A stretch of DNA of 43,699 bases from Candidatus Aminicenans sakinawicola JGI OTU-1 (GCA_000493965.1 AWNV01000013.1:1-43699), one strand, 5' to 3'. Numbered from the stretch's first letter, positions 8,345 to 17,102 are shown. The notes: generated from the sequence alone by a model not told the origin. Numbers and translations: made by a program.

Positions 8345-8946
8345 TGTTTCAGAAAAAGTGTATTATTATTCTTTTAATGACGCCTTTCTTTCTTTTTATG
8401 GCTCCTGGAGAGGGAAGTCAATCTTCAAATGCAATGGAATTCATTGGAAAAACCTTGAATTTCATGATTCTTTTTGGGGGGTTGGCATTTGTTCTTATTA
8501 AACCAATCAAAAAATTTCTTGAAGAAAGGGCAAGTAATATTAAGCGCTGTATGAAGGAAGCTGAAGAGGCGAGAAAGAGTGCAGATAAAAAACTTCAGGA
8601 AGGAAAAGCCTGCTTGGATAAACTGGCGAAGAGGGTTGAAAAAATTAAAAAAGAGGGCGAATTGCAGGGTCATGAAAATAAAGAGCGAATCCTAAAAGAT
8701 GCCCGGCAGGAAGCCAAACGGATACAGGATTCAACTAGTCAAGAGATCAAAATGCTTTATGAGGTAAAGACTAGAGAGCTTAGAGAATATGCGGCTGACC
8801 TTGCTGTTTCTTTAGCAAGAGAGAGGATTCATAAGAAAATAGTTGGTAGAGACCAATTTTTTCTTATAGATAAATCTATAGAAAGGCTTGAGAATTTATA
8901 TGAAAAATCAGGTTCTAGTAAAGAAGTACACTCAAGGGTTAGTTAA
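8344..8946 (+). CDS. atpF: F1Fo ATP synthase subunit b
   Basis: The 200-residue protein has an N-terminal hydrophobic segment (residues 3-20) that looks like a signal or extra helix, then the b-subunit helix (FMILFGGLAFVLIKPIKKFLEERA) and a long charged coiled coil ending in the delta-binding region. The first hydrophobic stretch before the membrane helix is also seen in Deltaproteobacterial b subunits. The ATG at 8344 overlaps the b' stop codon by one base, and its own 3' end overlaps atpH by 47 bases, so coupled translation is likely. Confidence 0.9.
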   Translation: MFQKKCIIILLMTPFFLFMAPGEGSQSSNAMEFIGKTLNFMILFGGLAFVLIKPIKKFLEERASNIKRCMKEAEEARKSADKKLQEGKACLDKLAKRVEKIKKEGELQGHENKERILKDARQEAKRIQDSTSQEIKMLYEVKTRELREYAADLAVSLARERIHKKIVGRDQFFLIDKSIERLENLYEKSGSSKEVHSRVS

Positions 8947-9442
8947 TACCATCAAAGATGAGAAGGAACTTGGAGCTGTTCGCCAGCAGCTTCTTGATTT
9001 TAAAAACATGCTTTCCACACAGGAAGATCTGTATGATATTCTTACATCCCCATTTCTTCCTGCATTAAAAAAGACCGAAATAACAGCAGAGATTCTGGCC
9101 AGGGGTTCATTTAAAGAAAAAGTCTCACGGTTTATTGTTTTGATCGTTAAAAATGGCCGCCTGAGTATTTTAGTGGATATTTTGGAGTTCTTGCCTGAAT
9201 TGTGGAATGAGGAGAATGGTATCTCCACGTTTGAAGTTTTCTCTGTTGTCCCGCTGACTGGTGAGCAGAAAAAAAAATTGGAGAAAAAGCTAGAGCGCTT
9301 GGAAAAAAGGCCAGTTTCTTTAATATTCAAGAATGATCCTTCCTTAATAGGAGGGCTTTTAATAAGGAGAAAAAATATAATTTATGATGTTTCTCTTAAG
9401 GGAGACTTGATGAAACTAAAGGAAAAAATAATCGAAGGGTAG
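8900..9442 (+). CDS. atpH: F1Fo ATP synthase subunit delta (OSCP)
   Basis: The protein of about 180 residues links the b/b' stalk to the top of F1. It shows the N-terminal six-helix pattern (KKYTQGLVNTIKDEKEL, FKNMLSTQEDLYDILTSPFL, FIVLIVKNGRLSIL) and the C-terminal IIYDVSLKGDLMKLKEKI end with the conserved GGxxxR-like stretch SLIGGLLIRR. ATG 8900 is preferred over an in-frame TTG at 8888 because it opens the first helix. It overlaps atpF by 47 bases and ends 7 bases before atpA. Confidence 0.9.
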   Translation: MKNQVLVKKYTQGLVNTIKDEKELGAVRQQLLDFKNMLSTQEDLYDILTSPFLPALKKTEITAEILARGSFKEKVSRFIVLIVKNGRLSILVDILEFLPELWNEENGISTFEVFSVVPLTGEQKKKLEKKLERLEKRPVSLIFKNDPSLIGGLLIRRKNIIYDVSLKGDLMKLKEKIIEG

Positions 9443-9449
9443 GCAAAAA

Positions 9450-10967
9450 ATGGAAATAAAAGCTGATGAAATCAGCAAAGTAATCCAAAGCCAGATAGAA
9501 GGCTATAAGATTGGAGTCGATATCAAAGAAATCGGGACTGTAACCTCTGTAGGAGACGGAATCGCCCAAGTTTATGGGCTTGATATGGTTATGTATAACG
9601 AGTTGCTGGAGTTTCCTCAGGATGTCTATGGTCTTGCTCTTAATTTAGAAGAAGAAAGTGTTGGGGTAGTCATTTTGGGTGAGGGCCAGCTGATTAGAGA
9701 AGGTGACCTCGTCAAGAGGACCCATAAGATAGTGCAGGTTCCCTCTGGCCCTGCATTAATCGGAAGAGTAGTGAATCCTCTGGGAATGCCTTTAGATGAC
9801 AAAGGGCCGATAAAAAGCAATGTAAATATGGTAGTGGAACGCCTTGCTCCTGGTGTTGTTGACCGTATGCCTGTAAGAGAACCATTACAGACAGGAATAA
9901 AGGCTATTGATGCAATGATTCCAATAGGCCGTGGTCAGAGAGAACTTATAATTGGAGACCGGCAGAGCGGGAAAACAGCCATTGCTGTTGATACTATTAT
10001 CAACCAGAAGGGTAAAGATGTGATATGTATTTATGTTGCTATAGGACAGAAAAATTCTACTATAGCCTACTTAATAAAAATGCTTGAGGACTATGGGGCA
10101 ATGGATTATTCCATCATTGTAGCTTCATCTGCCAGTGATCCCTCACCTTTACAGTACCTTGCTCCCTACAGCGGGTGTGCTATTGGAGAGTATTTCAGGG
10201 ATAATGGACAGCATGCACTTCTTATCTATGATGACCTTTCCAAACATGCAGCAGCCTACCGAGAAATATCTCTTCTCCTACGTCGTCCACCTGGACGAGA
10301 AGCTTATCCTGGTGATGTTTTTTATCTTCATTCAAGGCTCTTGGAGCGTGCAGCTAAATATAATGACAAACACGGAGGGGGGTCCCTGACGGCACTCCCT
10401 ATAATCGAAACTCAGGCTGGGGATGTCTCCGGCTATATTCCTACAAATGTTATTTCCATTACAGACGGACAGATTTATCTTGAGCCAGAATTGTTTAATG
10501 CGGGTATCAGGCCAGGGATTAATGTAGGAATTTCAGTCTCAAGGGTTGGGGGGAGTGCTCAAATAAAAGCCATGAAACAGGTGGCAGGGAAATTGCGCCT
10601 GGATTTAGCCCAGTATCGTGAACTTGTGACTTTTGCCAAATTTGGCACTGAGCTGGACAAGGCAAGCCAGGCCCAGCTTGACCGTGGCGAAAGACTTACT
10701 GAGATACTCAAACAGGACCAGTACGTTCCACTTTCGGTTGTAAAACAAGTCTTGATAATTTTCGCAGGGAACAAAGGTTATTTAGATGAAATCGAAGTTT
10801 CTAAGATTAAGAGATATGAAAAGGAGCTCTTTGAATATTTTGAAAAAGAGTACTCAGACTTGCTTAAGAAGATCGAGGATAAAAAGGAAATTGATGAAAA
10901 GATAGAGAAAGATTTAAGCAAAGGAATGAAAGAGTTTACAGAAAAATTCAGAGAAGAAAAGGAATAA
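9450..10967 (+). CDS. atpA: F1Fo ATP synthase subunit alpha
   Basis: This is the non-catalytic nucleotide-binding subunit of the F1 hexamer. The Walker A motif GDRQSGKT is at residues 169-176, ALLIYDDLSKHA is the Walker B region, and LLLRRPPGREAYPGDVFYLHSRLLERAAK is represented by its blocks LLRRPPGREAYPGD and YLHSRLLERA. The arginine-finger region VGGSAQIKAM is present. The length of 505 residues is normal. The C-terminus is rich in Lys and Glu. It lies 7 bases after atpH and one base before atpG. Confidence 0.98.
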   Translation: MEIKADEISKVIQSQIEGYKIGVDIKEIGTVTSVGDGIAQVYGLDMVMYNELLEFPQDVYGLALNLEEESVGVVILGEGQLIREGDLVKRTHKIVQVPSGPALIGRVVNPLGMPLDDKGPIKSNVNMVVERLAPGVVDRMPVREPLQTGIKAIDAMIPIGRGQRELIIGDRQSGKTAIAVDTIINQKGKDVICIYVAIGQKNSTIAYLIKMLEDYGAMDYSIIVASSASDPSPLQYLAPYSGCAIGEYFRDNGQHALLIYDDLSKHAAAYREISLLLRRPPGREAYPGDVFYLHSRLLERAAKYNDKHGGGSLTALPIIETQAGDVSGYIPTNVISITDGQIYLEPELFNAGIRPGINVGISVSRVGGSAQIKAMKQVAGKLRLDLAQYRELVTFAKFGTELDKASQAQLDRGERLTEILKQDQYVPLSVVKQVLIIFAGNKGYLDEIEVSKIKRYEKELFEYFEKEYSDLLKKIEDKKEIDEKIEKDLSKGMKEFTEKFREEKE

Positions 10968-10968
10968 G

Positions 10969-11862
10969 ATGCCTGCATTAATTGACTTGAGAAGAAGGAT
11001 AAGGAGTGTCAGGAACACACAGCAGATAACCCAGGCGATGAAGACAGTTGCCACGGCTAAGTTTAAAAAGGCCCAGCGTACTGTCCTGAAAAGGCGTCCA
11101 TACTGGCATAATTATCCTGACCTGATATCTGAAGTAACTTCCTGGGCTCCTGAATCATGCCATCCTTTGCTCGAAAAAAGGGAAGAGAAGGAGATAGCAG
11201 TTGTTGTTGTTACTTCTGATAAAGGTTTGTGCAGTGCTTTTAATTCAAATCTTATGGAAGAAACTCGCTGTATTCTTGAAGAAAAGGCAAAAGGCAGTAA
11301 AATACGTCTTGTGTTGATCGGGAAAAAAGCTGTTTTGTATTTTAAAAAACTGCGGTTTCCGGTGGGCCGTTCCTATGTAGACTATCTTCATGAATTCACA
11401 GATAAGGATTTGGAAGACCTAGCTCAGTATTTAATGCGTCTTTATGTTTTAAATAAAATTGATGCTGTTTATGTAGCATATAACGAGTTTAAATCGATTC
11501 TTGCTCCGCGCGTGAGTTTCCTAAAAGTTCTTCCTATTGACCTTACAGATAAGAAAAAAGAAGAAGGAAAGGGAAGTGAAACGAGATATTCGGTAGAAGT
11601 GCATCCTGATTGGGAGCCTGGCATAATTCCACTTCTCAACACGCTCCTTCCGCTTTATGTAGAAAAACAGGTTTATCATTGTTTTTTTGAATCTTTAGCA
11701 GCTGAACACGCAGCCAGAATGATGGCAATGGATAGTGCTACACAAAATGCAGAAGATTTGATTGCAGAGTTAACTCTCGTCTTGAACAAGGTGAGACAGG
11801 CATCAATTACTAAGGAGCTTCTGGAAATAATGTCAGCTGTTGAAGCCCTAGCGAAAAAATAG
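10969..11862 (+). CDS. atpG: F1Fo ATP synthase subunit gamma (rotor shaft)
   Basis: The 297-residue protein has the two terminal helices of the central shaft: IDLRRRIRSVRNTQQITQAM with KTVATAKFKKAQ at the N-terminus, and AAEHAARMMAMDSATQNAED followed by LNKVRQASITKELLEI at the C-terminus. The middle domain begins TSDKGLCSAFNSNL. Gamma couples rotation of the c-ring to catalysis in the beta subunits. It sits one base after the atpA stop. Confidence 0.97.
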   Translation: MPALIDLRRRIRSVRNTQQITQAMKTVATAKFKKAQRTVLKRRPYWHNYPDLISEVTSWAPESCHPLLEKREEKEIAVVVVTSDKGLCSAFNSNLMEETRCILEEKAKGSKIRLVLIGKKAVLYFKKLRFPVGRSYVDYLHEFTDKDLEDLAQYLMRLYVLNKIDAVYVAYNEFKSILAPRVSFLKVLPIDLTDKKKEEGKGSETRYSVEVHPDWEPGIIPLLNTLLPLYVEKQVYHCFFESLAAEHAARMMAMDSATQNAEDLIAELTLVLNKVRQASITKELLEIMSAVEALAKK

Positions 11863-11879
11863 ATAGTTTGGAGAGAAAT

Positions 11880-13457
11880 ATGGCAAAAGCTGAAGCAAAA
11901 AAGGAATCGAAAAGAAAAGAAAAAAGAAAACTGAAACCTAAAACTGAATTAAAAGAAAAAGCAAAAAAGAAAAAAATCGGGCGAGTTATAAAGGTTATCG
12001 GACCGGTTGTGGAAGTTGAGTTCAGAGATGTCGAACTTCCAAGAATCTACAATGCTATTCGAATTACAAACAAGGATCTTGATGGTTCCTCTGAGAAATC
12101 TGCTCATGAAGGGAAAAAGGGAATACTTGCAAGCAAGAAATCGGTAGGCAAGGAACAAACCTCTATTCCTGTTGATGTTATTGTTGAAGTAGAGCAGCAT
12201 ATTGGAGAAGATAAGGTACGCTGCATTTCCATGCATCCTACTGATGGCTTGGCACGGGGGATGAAAGCCATTGATTTGGAAGACCCTATTCAGGTTCCTG
12301 TAGGTAAAGCAACATTGGGGAGGATGATGAATGTTATGGGTGAACCTATTGACCATTTGGGCCCGATAAAAACCAAAGTGAAATACTCTATACATCGTCA
12401 ACCTCCGCAACTTGAGGAACAGAGTACCAAGTTGGAGATGTTTGAAACAGGAATTAAAGTCATTGACCTTATACAACCATTCTTAAAGGGCGGGAAGATC
12501 GGGCTTTTCGGTGGGGCAGGAGTAGGCAAGACGGTCATCATCATGGAATTAATAAATAATGTGGCTCAGCAGTATGGAGGTTTTTCTGTCTTTGCCGGAG
12601 TTGGCGAACGTACAAGAGAAGGAAATGACCTCTGGCTGAATATGAAAAGTTCTGGAGTAATCGATAAAGCAGCCCTCATATTTGGCCAGATGACCGAGCC
12701 TCCTGGAGCAAGGCTACGGGTTGGGTTGGCAGCTCTTTCTGTTGCAGAATATTTTAGGGATGAGATGAATCAGGACATCCTCCTTTTTATTGACAACATC
12801 TTTCGATTTGTACAGGCTGGTTCAGAGGTTTCAGCTCTCTTAGGAAGGATGCCTTCTGCTGTTGGCTATCAGCCAAATCTTGCCACAGAGCTTGGTGAAC
12901 TTGAGGAAAGGATTACTTCAACTAGAAAGGGCTCTATTACTTCGGTCCAGGCTATTTATGTTCCGGCTGACGACTTTACAGATCCAGCTCCTGCAACGAT
13001 ATTTTCTCATCTTGATGCAACAACGAACCTTTCTCGTGGTCTGACTGAAATAGGAATTTATCCTGCTGTTGACCCTTTGAGTTCATTCTCTCGAATTCTG
13101 GATCCAAGGATTATCGGAGATGAACATTATCAGGTTGCACGTGATGTCAAAGAAATCCTTCAGAGATATATAGACCTTCAGGACATAATCACTATTCTGG
13201 GGATGGAAGAGCTTTCCGAGGAGGATAAAGTTATTGTCACGCGTGCCCGGAAGATCCAGCGTTTCCTTTCCCAGCCTTTTAATGTAGCACAGGAATTTAC
13301 TGGGAGGGCGGGAAAATATGTTCCTGTTAAAGAGACAGTAAAGGGCTTTAAGGAAATTGTGGAAGGAAAGCATGATGACAAGCCAGAACAGGCTTTTTAT
13401 ATGGTGGGAGGAATCGAGGAAGTTGTTAAGAGAGCAGAGGAACTGAAATCAACATGA
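11880..13457 (+). CDS. atpD: F1Fo ATP synthase subunit beta with basic N-terminal extension and insert
   Basis: This is the catalytic subunit: P-loop GGAGVGKT at residues 211-218, the GERTREGNDLW block with catalytic Glu and Arg, Walker B ILLFIDNIFRFVQAG, and PSAVGYQPNLATE. At about 525 residues it exceeds the usual 460-480. Residues 1-32 are almost entirely Lys, Ala, Glu and Arg before the fold starts at IGRVIKVIGPVVEVEF, and residues of about 62-95 form an extra charged loop between RIYNAI and VIVEVEQHIG. ATG 11880 has GGAGAG just upstream; an in-frame TTG at 11868 lies within that site. The extension would lie at the crown of F1; its role is unknown. Confidence 0.97.
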   Translation: MAKAEAKKESKRKEKRKLKPKTELKEKAKKKKIGRVIKVIGPVVEVEFRDVELPRIYNAIRITNKDLDGSSEKSAHEGKKGILASKKSVGKEQTSIPVDVIVEVEQHIGEDKVRCISMHPTDGLARGMKAIDLEDPIQVPVGKATLGRMMNVMGEPIDHLGPIKTKVKYSIHRQPPQLEEQSTKLEMFETGIKVIDLIQPFLKGGKIGLFGGAGVGKTVIIMELINNVAQQYGGFSVFAGVGERTREGNDLWLNMKSSGVIDKAALIFGQMTEPPGARLRVGLAALSVAEYFRDEMNQDILLFIDNIFRFVQAGSEVSALLGRMPSAVGYQPNLATELGELEERITSTRKGSITSVQAIYVPADDFTDPAPATIFSHLDATTNLSRGLTEIGIYPAVDPLSSFSRILDPRIIGDEHYQVARDVKEILQRYIDLQDIITILGMEELSEEDKVIVTRARKIQRFLSQPFNVAQEFTGRAGKYVPVKETVKGFKEIVEGKHDDKPEQAFYMVGGIEEVVKRAEELKST

Positions 13458-13759
13458 CACAAGATAAATTGGCTTCCATCAGACTGAAAGTGATTGCTCC
13501 GGATAAGCTTTTGATTGATGATCAGGTTCAGGAAGTTTCTCTCCCTGGCTTAGATGGCTATCTGGGCATACTACCTGGCCATAGGCCTTTGGTTGTTGCT
13601 CTAGGAAGAGGAGTAATAATGTATAATCGGGGCCACAAAAAAGAAAACTTTCCTGTCCGTGGAGGATATGCAGAAATCCTTCCGGAAAGAATCATTGTTT
13701 TTACGGAATTAGAAAAAAGTGAAACGGATAAGGTTAAGTCAGATAAAGAACAAGGATGA
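13454..13759 (+). CDS. atpC: F1Fo ATP synthase subunit epsilon, short form
   Basis: The N-terminal beta-sandwich is clear: IRLKVIAPDKLLIDDQVQEV, LPGLDGYLGILPGHRPLVVAL and PVRGGYAEILPERIIVFTE. The protein ends at 101 residues with a short charged tail, so the two-helix C-terminal domain that inhibits ATP hydrolysis in enterobacterial and Bacillus enzymes (about 135 residues in total) is absent. It still should bind gamma and the c-ring. ATGA overlap with atpD indicates translational coupling, and its 3' end overlaps the next gene by 41 bases. Confidence 0.93.
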   Translation: MTQDKLASIRLKVIAPDKLLIDDQVQEVSLPGLDGYLGILPGHRPLVVALGRGVIMYNRGHKKENFPVRGGYAEILPERIIVFTELEKSETDKVKSDKEQG

Positions 13760-14468
13760 GACTCTTGATACCTTTTACAATGGATGTATCCTTGTCCTCC
13801 AGAAAAAGAAAGGCTATCGTTTCTCATTAGATGCCCCTCTCCTGGCTGATTTTATCCAGCCGAGAAAATCCGATAATCTTCTCGAACTAGGGGCAGGAAG
13901 TGGAATCATCTCTCTTCTGCTTAGCAAAAAAAACTTTAAAAAAATTATTGCTGTTGAGATTCAAAGATCTCTAGTTGAACTGGCAAGGAGAAATGTGAAG
14001 ATTAACAACCAGGAAGGAAGGATCAGTATAGTTGAAGATGATATCTGTACATTCAAGCCCCGGAAGAAATTTGATATCATCTATTCAAATCCTCCTTATA
14101 TTCAGAAAAACAAAGGACATTTAAGTGTTTCAGAAGAAAAATCTATAGCAAAACACGAGTTAAAATGTAATATTTTTGATATAATGCAGAAAACTTCTGA
14201 ACTCTTAAAGAAAGATGGAAAAGCTTGTTTTGTTTTTCCAGAAAGAAGGAGAGAAGATTTAATGAAAGCTGCAGGAACAAGCGGGTTAAGGATAAAAGCA
14301 GTCCGCTTTATTTACCCACATAAGAGTAGCGATCCCAACCTCTTCCTTACAGAATGTAATTTTTACTCGAAAGAAAAAGTTCTTCTTCCTCCGATTATCA
14401 TCTATGATGAGAAGGGAAATTATACTTCAGAAGTCTTGGAAATATTTTCGGGGAGAAGACATGCTTAG
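13719..14468 (+). CDS. TrmN6-like N6-adenine methyltransferase
   Basis: The 249-residue class I methyltransferase carries motif I LELGAGSGI at residues 55-63 and the catalytic NPPY motif at 124-127, the signature of enzymes that methylate exocyclic amines such as N6 of adenine. The N-terminal stretch KKGYRFSLDAPLLADF closely resembles the YfiC/TrmN6 family, which modifies A37 of tRNA1Val in E. coli. A glutamine N5 methyltransferase (PrmC-like) is less likely given that N-terminal pattern. The start is a GTG at 13719 inside atpC; no in-frame ATG is near. It overlaps the ABC permease gene by 8 bases. Confidence 0.82.
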   Translation: MKRIRLSQIKNKDETLDTFYNGCILVLQKKKGYRFSLDAPLLADFIQPRKSDNLLELGAGSGIISLLLSKKNFKKIIAVEIQRSLVELARRNVKINNQEGRISIVEDDICTFKPRKKFDIIYSNPPYIQKNKGHLSVSEEKSIAKHELKCNIFDIMQKTSELLKKDGKACFVFPERRREDLMKAAGTSGLRIKAVRFIYPHKSSDPNLFLTECNFYSKEKVLLPPIIIYDEKGNYTSEVLEIFSGRRHA

Positions 14469-15282
14469 ATTCATTAATAATCTGAGGGAATTATATAAAT
14501 GCAGGGCTTTGATCAAGACTCTGGTTGGAAGGGAACTCAAGGCCCGCTATAGAGGAACTATACTTGGTTTTTTCTGGTCTTTTTTTAACCCACTTCTCCT
14601 GATGGTTGTCTATACTGTTGTTTTTGGTTTTATCTTAATGCCTCGAGATCCGGCATTTGAAGGTTCTCCCTGGCTGTATGCCCTTTTTCTTTTCTGTGGA
14701 GTTCTGCCTTGGCAGGTGTGGTTTTCAGCATCTTCCTTGGAATCAGCCAATGTACTGGTGGCCCAGGGAAATCTTATAAAAAAGATGCTTTTTCCCACGG
14801 AAATTCTTCCAATTGTTGTAGTGACAAGTAATTTTATCCACTTCCTGTTGGGCATCCCCATACTTTTTCTTTTTATCCCAGTATTAGGGAAAAGTTATAC
14901 GCCTTATCTCCTTTTCTTGCCGATTGTTATTCTGGTCCAGTATGTTTTCACGCTGGGCTTCTGCTTGCTCGTGTCGTCGCTTACAGTACATTTCAGGGAT
15001 ATCAGGGACATTCTGGCAAATTTGTTAACTTTCTGGTTTTTTGCCTCTCCCATTATCTACCCGATGACATTTCACACCGTGCAAAAACATACTTGGCTTC
15101 AGATCTGCCTCAACTTAAACCCGATGACACATATAATGTGGGGTTATCAAAGTTGTGTGTTTTATGGGGAGCTTATCCACTGGAAGAGACTTGGAGTTAC
15201 TTTCCTGATCTCTCTGGTTTTGTTTTTTATTGGATATTATATATTTGACAGGCTGCGGGATTCTTTTCCAGAGGAGGTTTAG
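14461..15282 (+). CDS. wzm: Polysaccharide ABC exporter, permease (Wzm-like)
   Basis: The protein of about 273 residues has six predicted membrane helices and the ABC-2 polysaccharide-exporter N-terminus RELKARYRGTILGFFWSFFN, followed by PLLLMVVYTVVFGFI and the NLLTFWFFASPIIYPM block near the last helices. With the next gene it should flip or export an undecaprenyl-linked glycan (O-antigen-type) across the inner membrane. ATG 14461 is chosen because GGGGAGAAG lies just upstream and the membrane domain begins there. It ends directly before the GTG of the ATPase gene. Confidence 0.92.
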   Translation: MLRFINNLRELYKCRALIKTLVGRELKARYRGTILGFFWSFFNPLLLMVVYTVVFGFILMPRDPAFEGSPWLYALFLFCGVLPWQVWFSASSLESANVLVAQGNLIKKMLFPTEILPIVVVTSNFIHFLLGIPILFLFIPVLGKSYTPYLLFLPIVILVQYVFTLGFCLLVSSLTVHFRDIRDILANLLTFWFFASPIIYPMTFHTVQKHTWLQICLNLNPMTHIMWGYQSCVFYGELIHWKRLGVTFLISLVLFFIGYYIFDRLRDSFPEEV

Positions 15283-16614
15283 GTGCTTGCCATAAATGTC
15301 GATCATGTCTCAAGAGTATACCAGAAATACTCTTTCCAGCATCGTTTTAAAACCTTTAAGAGCGCAATAATCAAGGGGGATTTTTTTAAATCATTAAGAC
15401 CGGATGAGTTGGTTATGGCTCTGGATAACGTCAATTTTAAGGTCGAAAAGGGAACAACGTTTGGAGTGATCGGGGAGAACGGTTCAGGAAAGAGTACACT
15501 CCTTAAGGTGATTAGTGGAATTGCCAAGCCAAGTTCAGGACGAATAGAAGTAAATGGTAAGGTTTCGGCTCTGATCGAACTCGGTGCAGGATTTCACCCA
15601 GAAATCACAGGCCGGGAAAATGTTTATATCAATGGAATAATGCTGGGTCTTTCTAAGAAAGAAATAGATGATAAATTTGATGAAATTGTAAAATTCTCTG
15701 AGCTTGAAGAATTTATTGATGCACCTGTTAAAACTTATTCTTCAGGGATGTATATGCGTCTTGGATTTTCTGTAGCAATAAATGTGCATCCGGATATTCT
15801 CCTTATTGATGAAGTGCTTGCTGTTGGAGATGCTTCTTTTGTGCCTAAGTGTTTGGACAGAATCGCTGATTTTCACCAGAAGAAGAAGACGATTCTCTTT
15901 GTAAGCCATGACCTTAGTTCTGTAGAGAAGATCTGTAACCGGGTTATTTGGCTCAAAAACGGAAAAGTTCAGATGATAGGGGAACCCAAGCGTGTTGTGG
16001 ATGCCTATCTTCAGGATGTTACTGAAAAGAAAGAGGAAGATTTCGAGAAGCGGCAGCAAGAAGTCACTGGAGAGGAAAATTGGGGAGAAGAACAAAGGGA
16101 AAACCGCTGGGGGGACAGAAAAATTGAGATTACAAAAGTCAGGATGAAAAATCTAGACGGAAAAGAAAAATATGTTTTTTCGCCAGACGAGGGAATGGAT
16201 ATTGAGATGGATATTGTGGCCAGGTCAGAGGTTAAAGACTTTGTTTTTGGCATAGGACTTTTTAATTCTCAGCGAATCTGCTGTTACGGTACGAACATCC
16301 TTCTTGAAGATTTTGAGCCAATTTCTGTTAAAGGAGAAGGTAAGGTTTTATGCAGGATTGGAAAGCTGAACCTCGTAAATGGAACATATTATTTGGATGT
16401 TGCAACTCATAAAAAAAATGGCTATCCCTACGATTATCACAGAAACCTTTACTCTTTTATGGTTTCATCTAGATACAAAGATGACGGCATTTTCCGGCCG
16501 GAACATTCATGGAATTTTTCCAGCCAAATTAAAGTAAAACAACTAAATACACCAGGACAGAATAAAGAAAACCTGGGATCAAATATCAAGATAATAAACA
16601 AACCTGAAAAATAA
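15283..16614 (+). CDS. wzt: Polysaccharide ABC exporter, ATPase with C-terminal glycan-binding-type domain (Wzt-like)
   Basis: The N-terminal ABC ATPase carries Walker A GENGSGKST at 64-72, signature YSSGMYMRL at 152-160, Walker B ILLIDEVLAVGD at 172-183 and the switch His in FVSHD (H209). A charged linker of about 50 residues (TEKKEEDFEKRQQEV onward) leads to a beta-rich C-terminal domain, about residues 275-420, in the position of the Wzt carbohydrate-binding domain that recognises the capped end of an O-polysaccharide in E. coli O8/O9a. Whether it reads a capped chain here is inference. The GTG start follows GGAGG with only 5 bases between them; the downstream gene overlaps by one base. 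Confidence 0.92.
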   Translation: MLAINVDHVSRVYQKYSFQHRFKTFKSAIIKGDFFKSLRPDELVMALDNVNFKVEKGTTFGVIGENGSGKSTLLKVISGIAKPSSGRIEVNGKVSALIELGAGFHPEITGRENVYINGIMLGLSKKEIDDKFDEIVKFSELEEFIDAPVKTYSSGMYMRLGFSVAINVHPDILLIDEVLAVGDASFVPKCLDRIADFHQKKKTILFVSHDLSSVEKICNRVIWLKNGKVQMIGEPKRVVDAYLQDVTEKKEEDFEKRQQEVTGEENWGEEQRENRWGDRKIEITKVRMKNLDGKEKYVFSPDEGMDIEMDIVARSEVKDFVFGIGLFNSQRICCYGTNILLEDFEPISVKGEGKVLCRIGKLNLVNGTYYLDVATHKKNGYPYDYHRNLYSFMVSSRYKDDGIFRPEHSWNFSSQIKVKQLNTPGQNKENLGSNIKIINKPEK

Positions 16615-17102
16615 TGGTTAAAAAACTGCAGTCACTTGTCAACTTGATAGGAATAAGAGAAAGTCTTAAATCTCAGGGGAAAAGAGTTGTCTTCACAAAC
16701 GGATGTTTTGACCTCATCCATGGGGGGCATATCTATCTTTTAAGAGAGGCAAAAAAACTCGGTGATGTCCTTGTGGTAGCAGTTAATGACGATTCTTCGA
16801 TCAGAAAAATCAAGGGGTCGGGCCGTCCTATCTTCCCACTGGAAGAAAGGCTTGAAATTCTGGAATCAATTGAGGATATTGATTGGTTAGTTGCTTTTTC
16901 GCAGGAGTCCCCAAAGAAAGTAATCGAATCTCTTCTTCCGGATGTCCTTGTCAAAGGAGGAGACTGGCTACCAGAAGAAGTTGTTGGCAAACAGGAAGTA
17001 GAAGAAGCGGGAGGGAAAGTCATTATTATCCCGTTCCTTTGCGGTTATTCAAGTTCTGAGATTGTAAGGAAAATTATTGAATCTGCAAAGAGTGATTTAT
17101 AA
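16614..17102 (+). CDS. rfaE2: ADP-heptose-type cytidylyltransferase-like protein (RfaE2/HldE C-domain)
   Basis: The 162-residue protein has the nucleotidyltransferase signature VFTNGCFDLIHGGHIYLL with the HxGH motif (HGGH), then VAVNDDSSIRKIKG, RPIFPLEERLEIL and the C-terminal YSSSEIVRKI. These match the stand-alone domain that adenylates D-glycero-beta-D-manno-heptose 1-phosphate in LPS-core heptose synthesis; the sugar-kinase half (RfaE1) is not fused and not in the window. A glycerol-3-phosphate or other cytidylyltransferase is the alternative, but VKGGDW and the SSSEIVRKI end favour RfaE2. ATG overlaps the wzt stop by one base. Confidence 0.88.
   Translation: MVKKLQSLVNLIGIRESLKSQGKRVVFTNGCFDLIHGGHIYLLREAKKLGDVLVVAVNDDSSIRKIKGSGRPIFPLEERLEILESIEDIDWLVAFSQESPKKVIESLLPDVLVKGGDWLPEEVVGKQEVEEAGGKVIIIPFLCGYSSSEIVRKIIESAKSDL

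Noticed and set aside
11949..12476. Open frame of 175 codons on the minus strand inside atpD
   Set aside because: It is antisense to a highly conserved ATPase gene and has no recognisable domain; its length is explained by codon bias of the sense gene.
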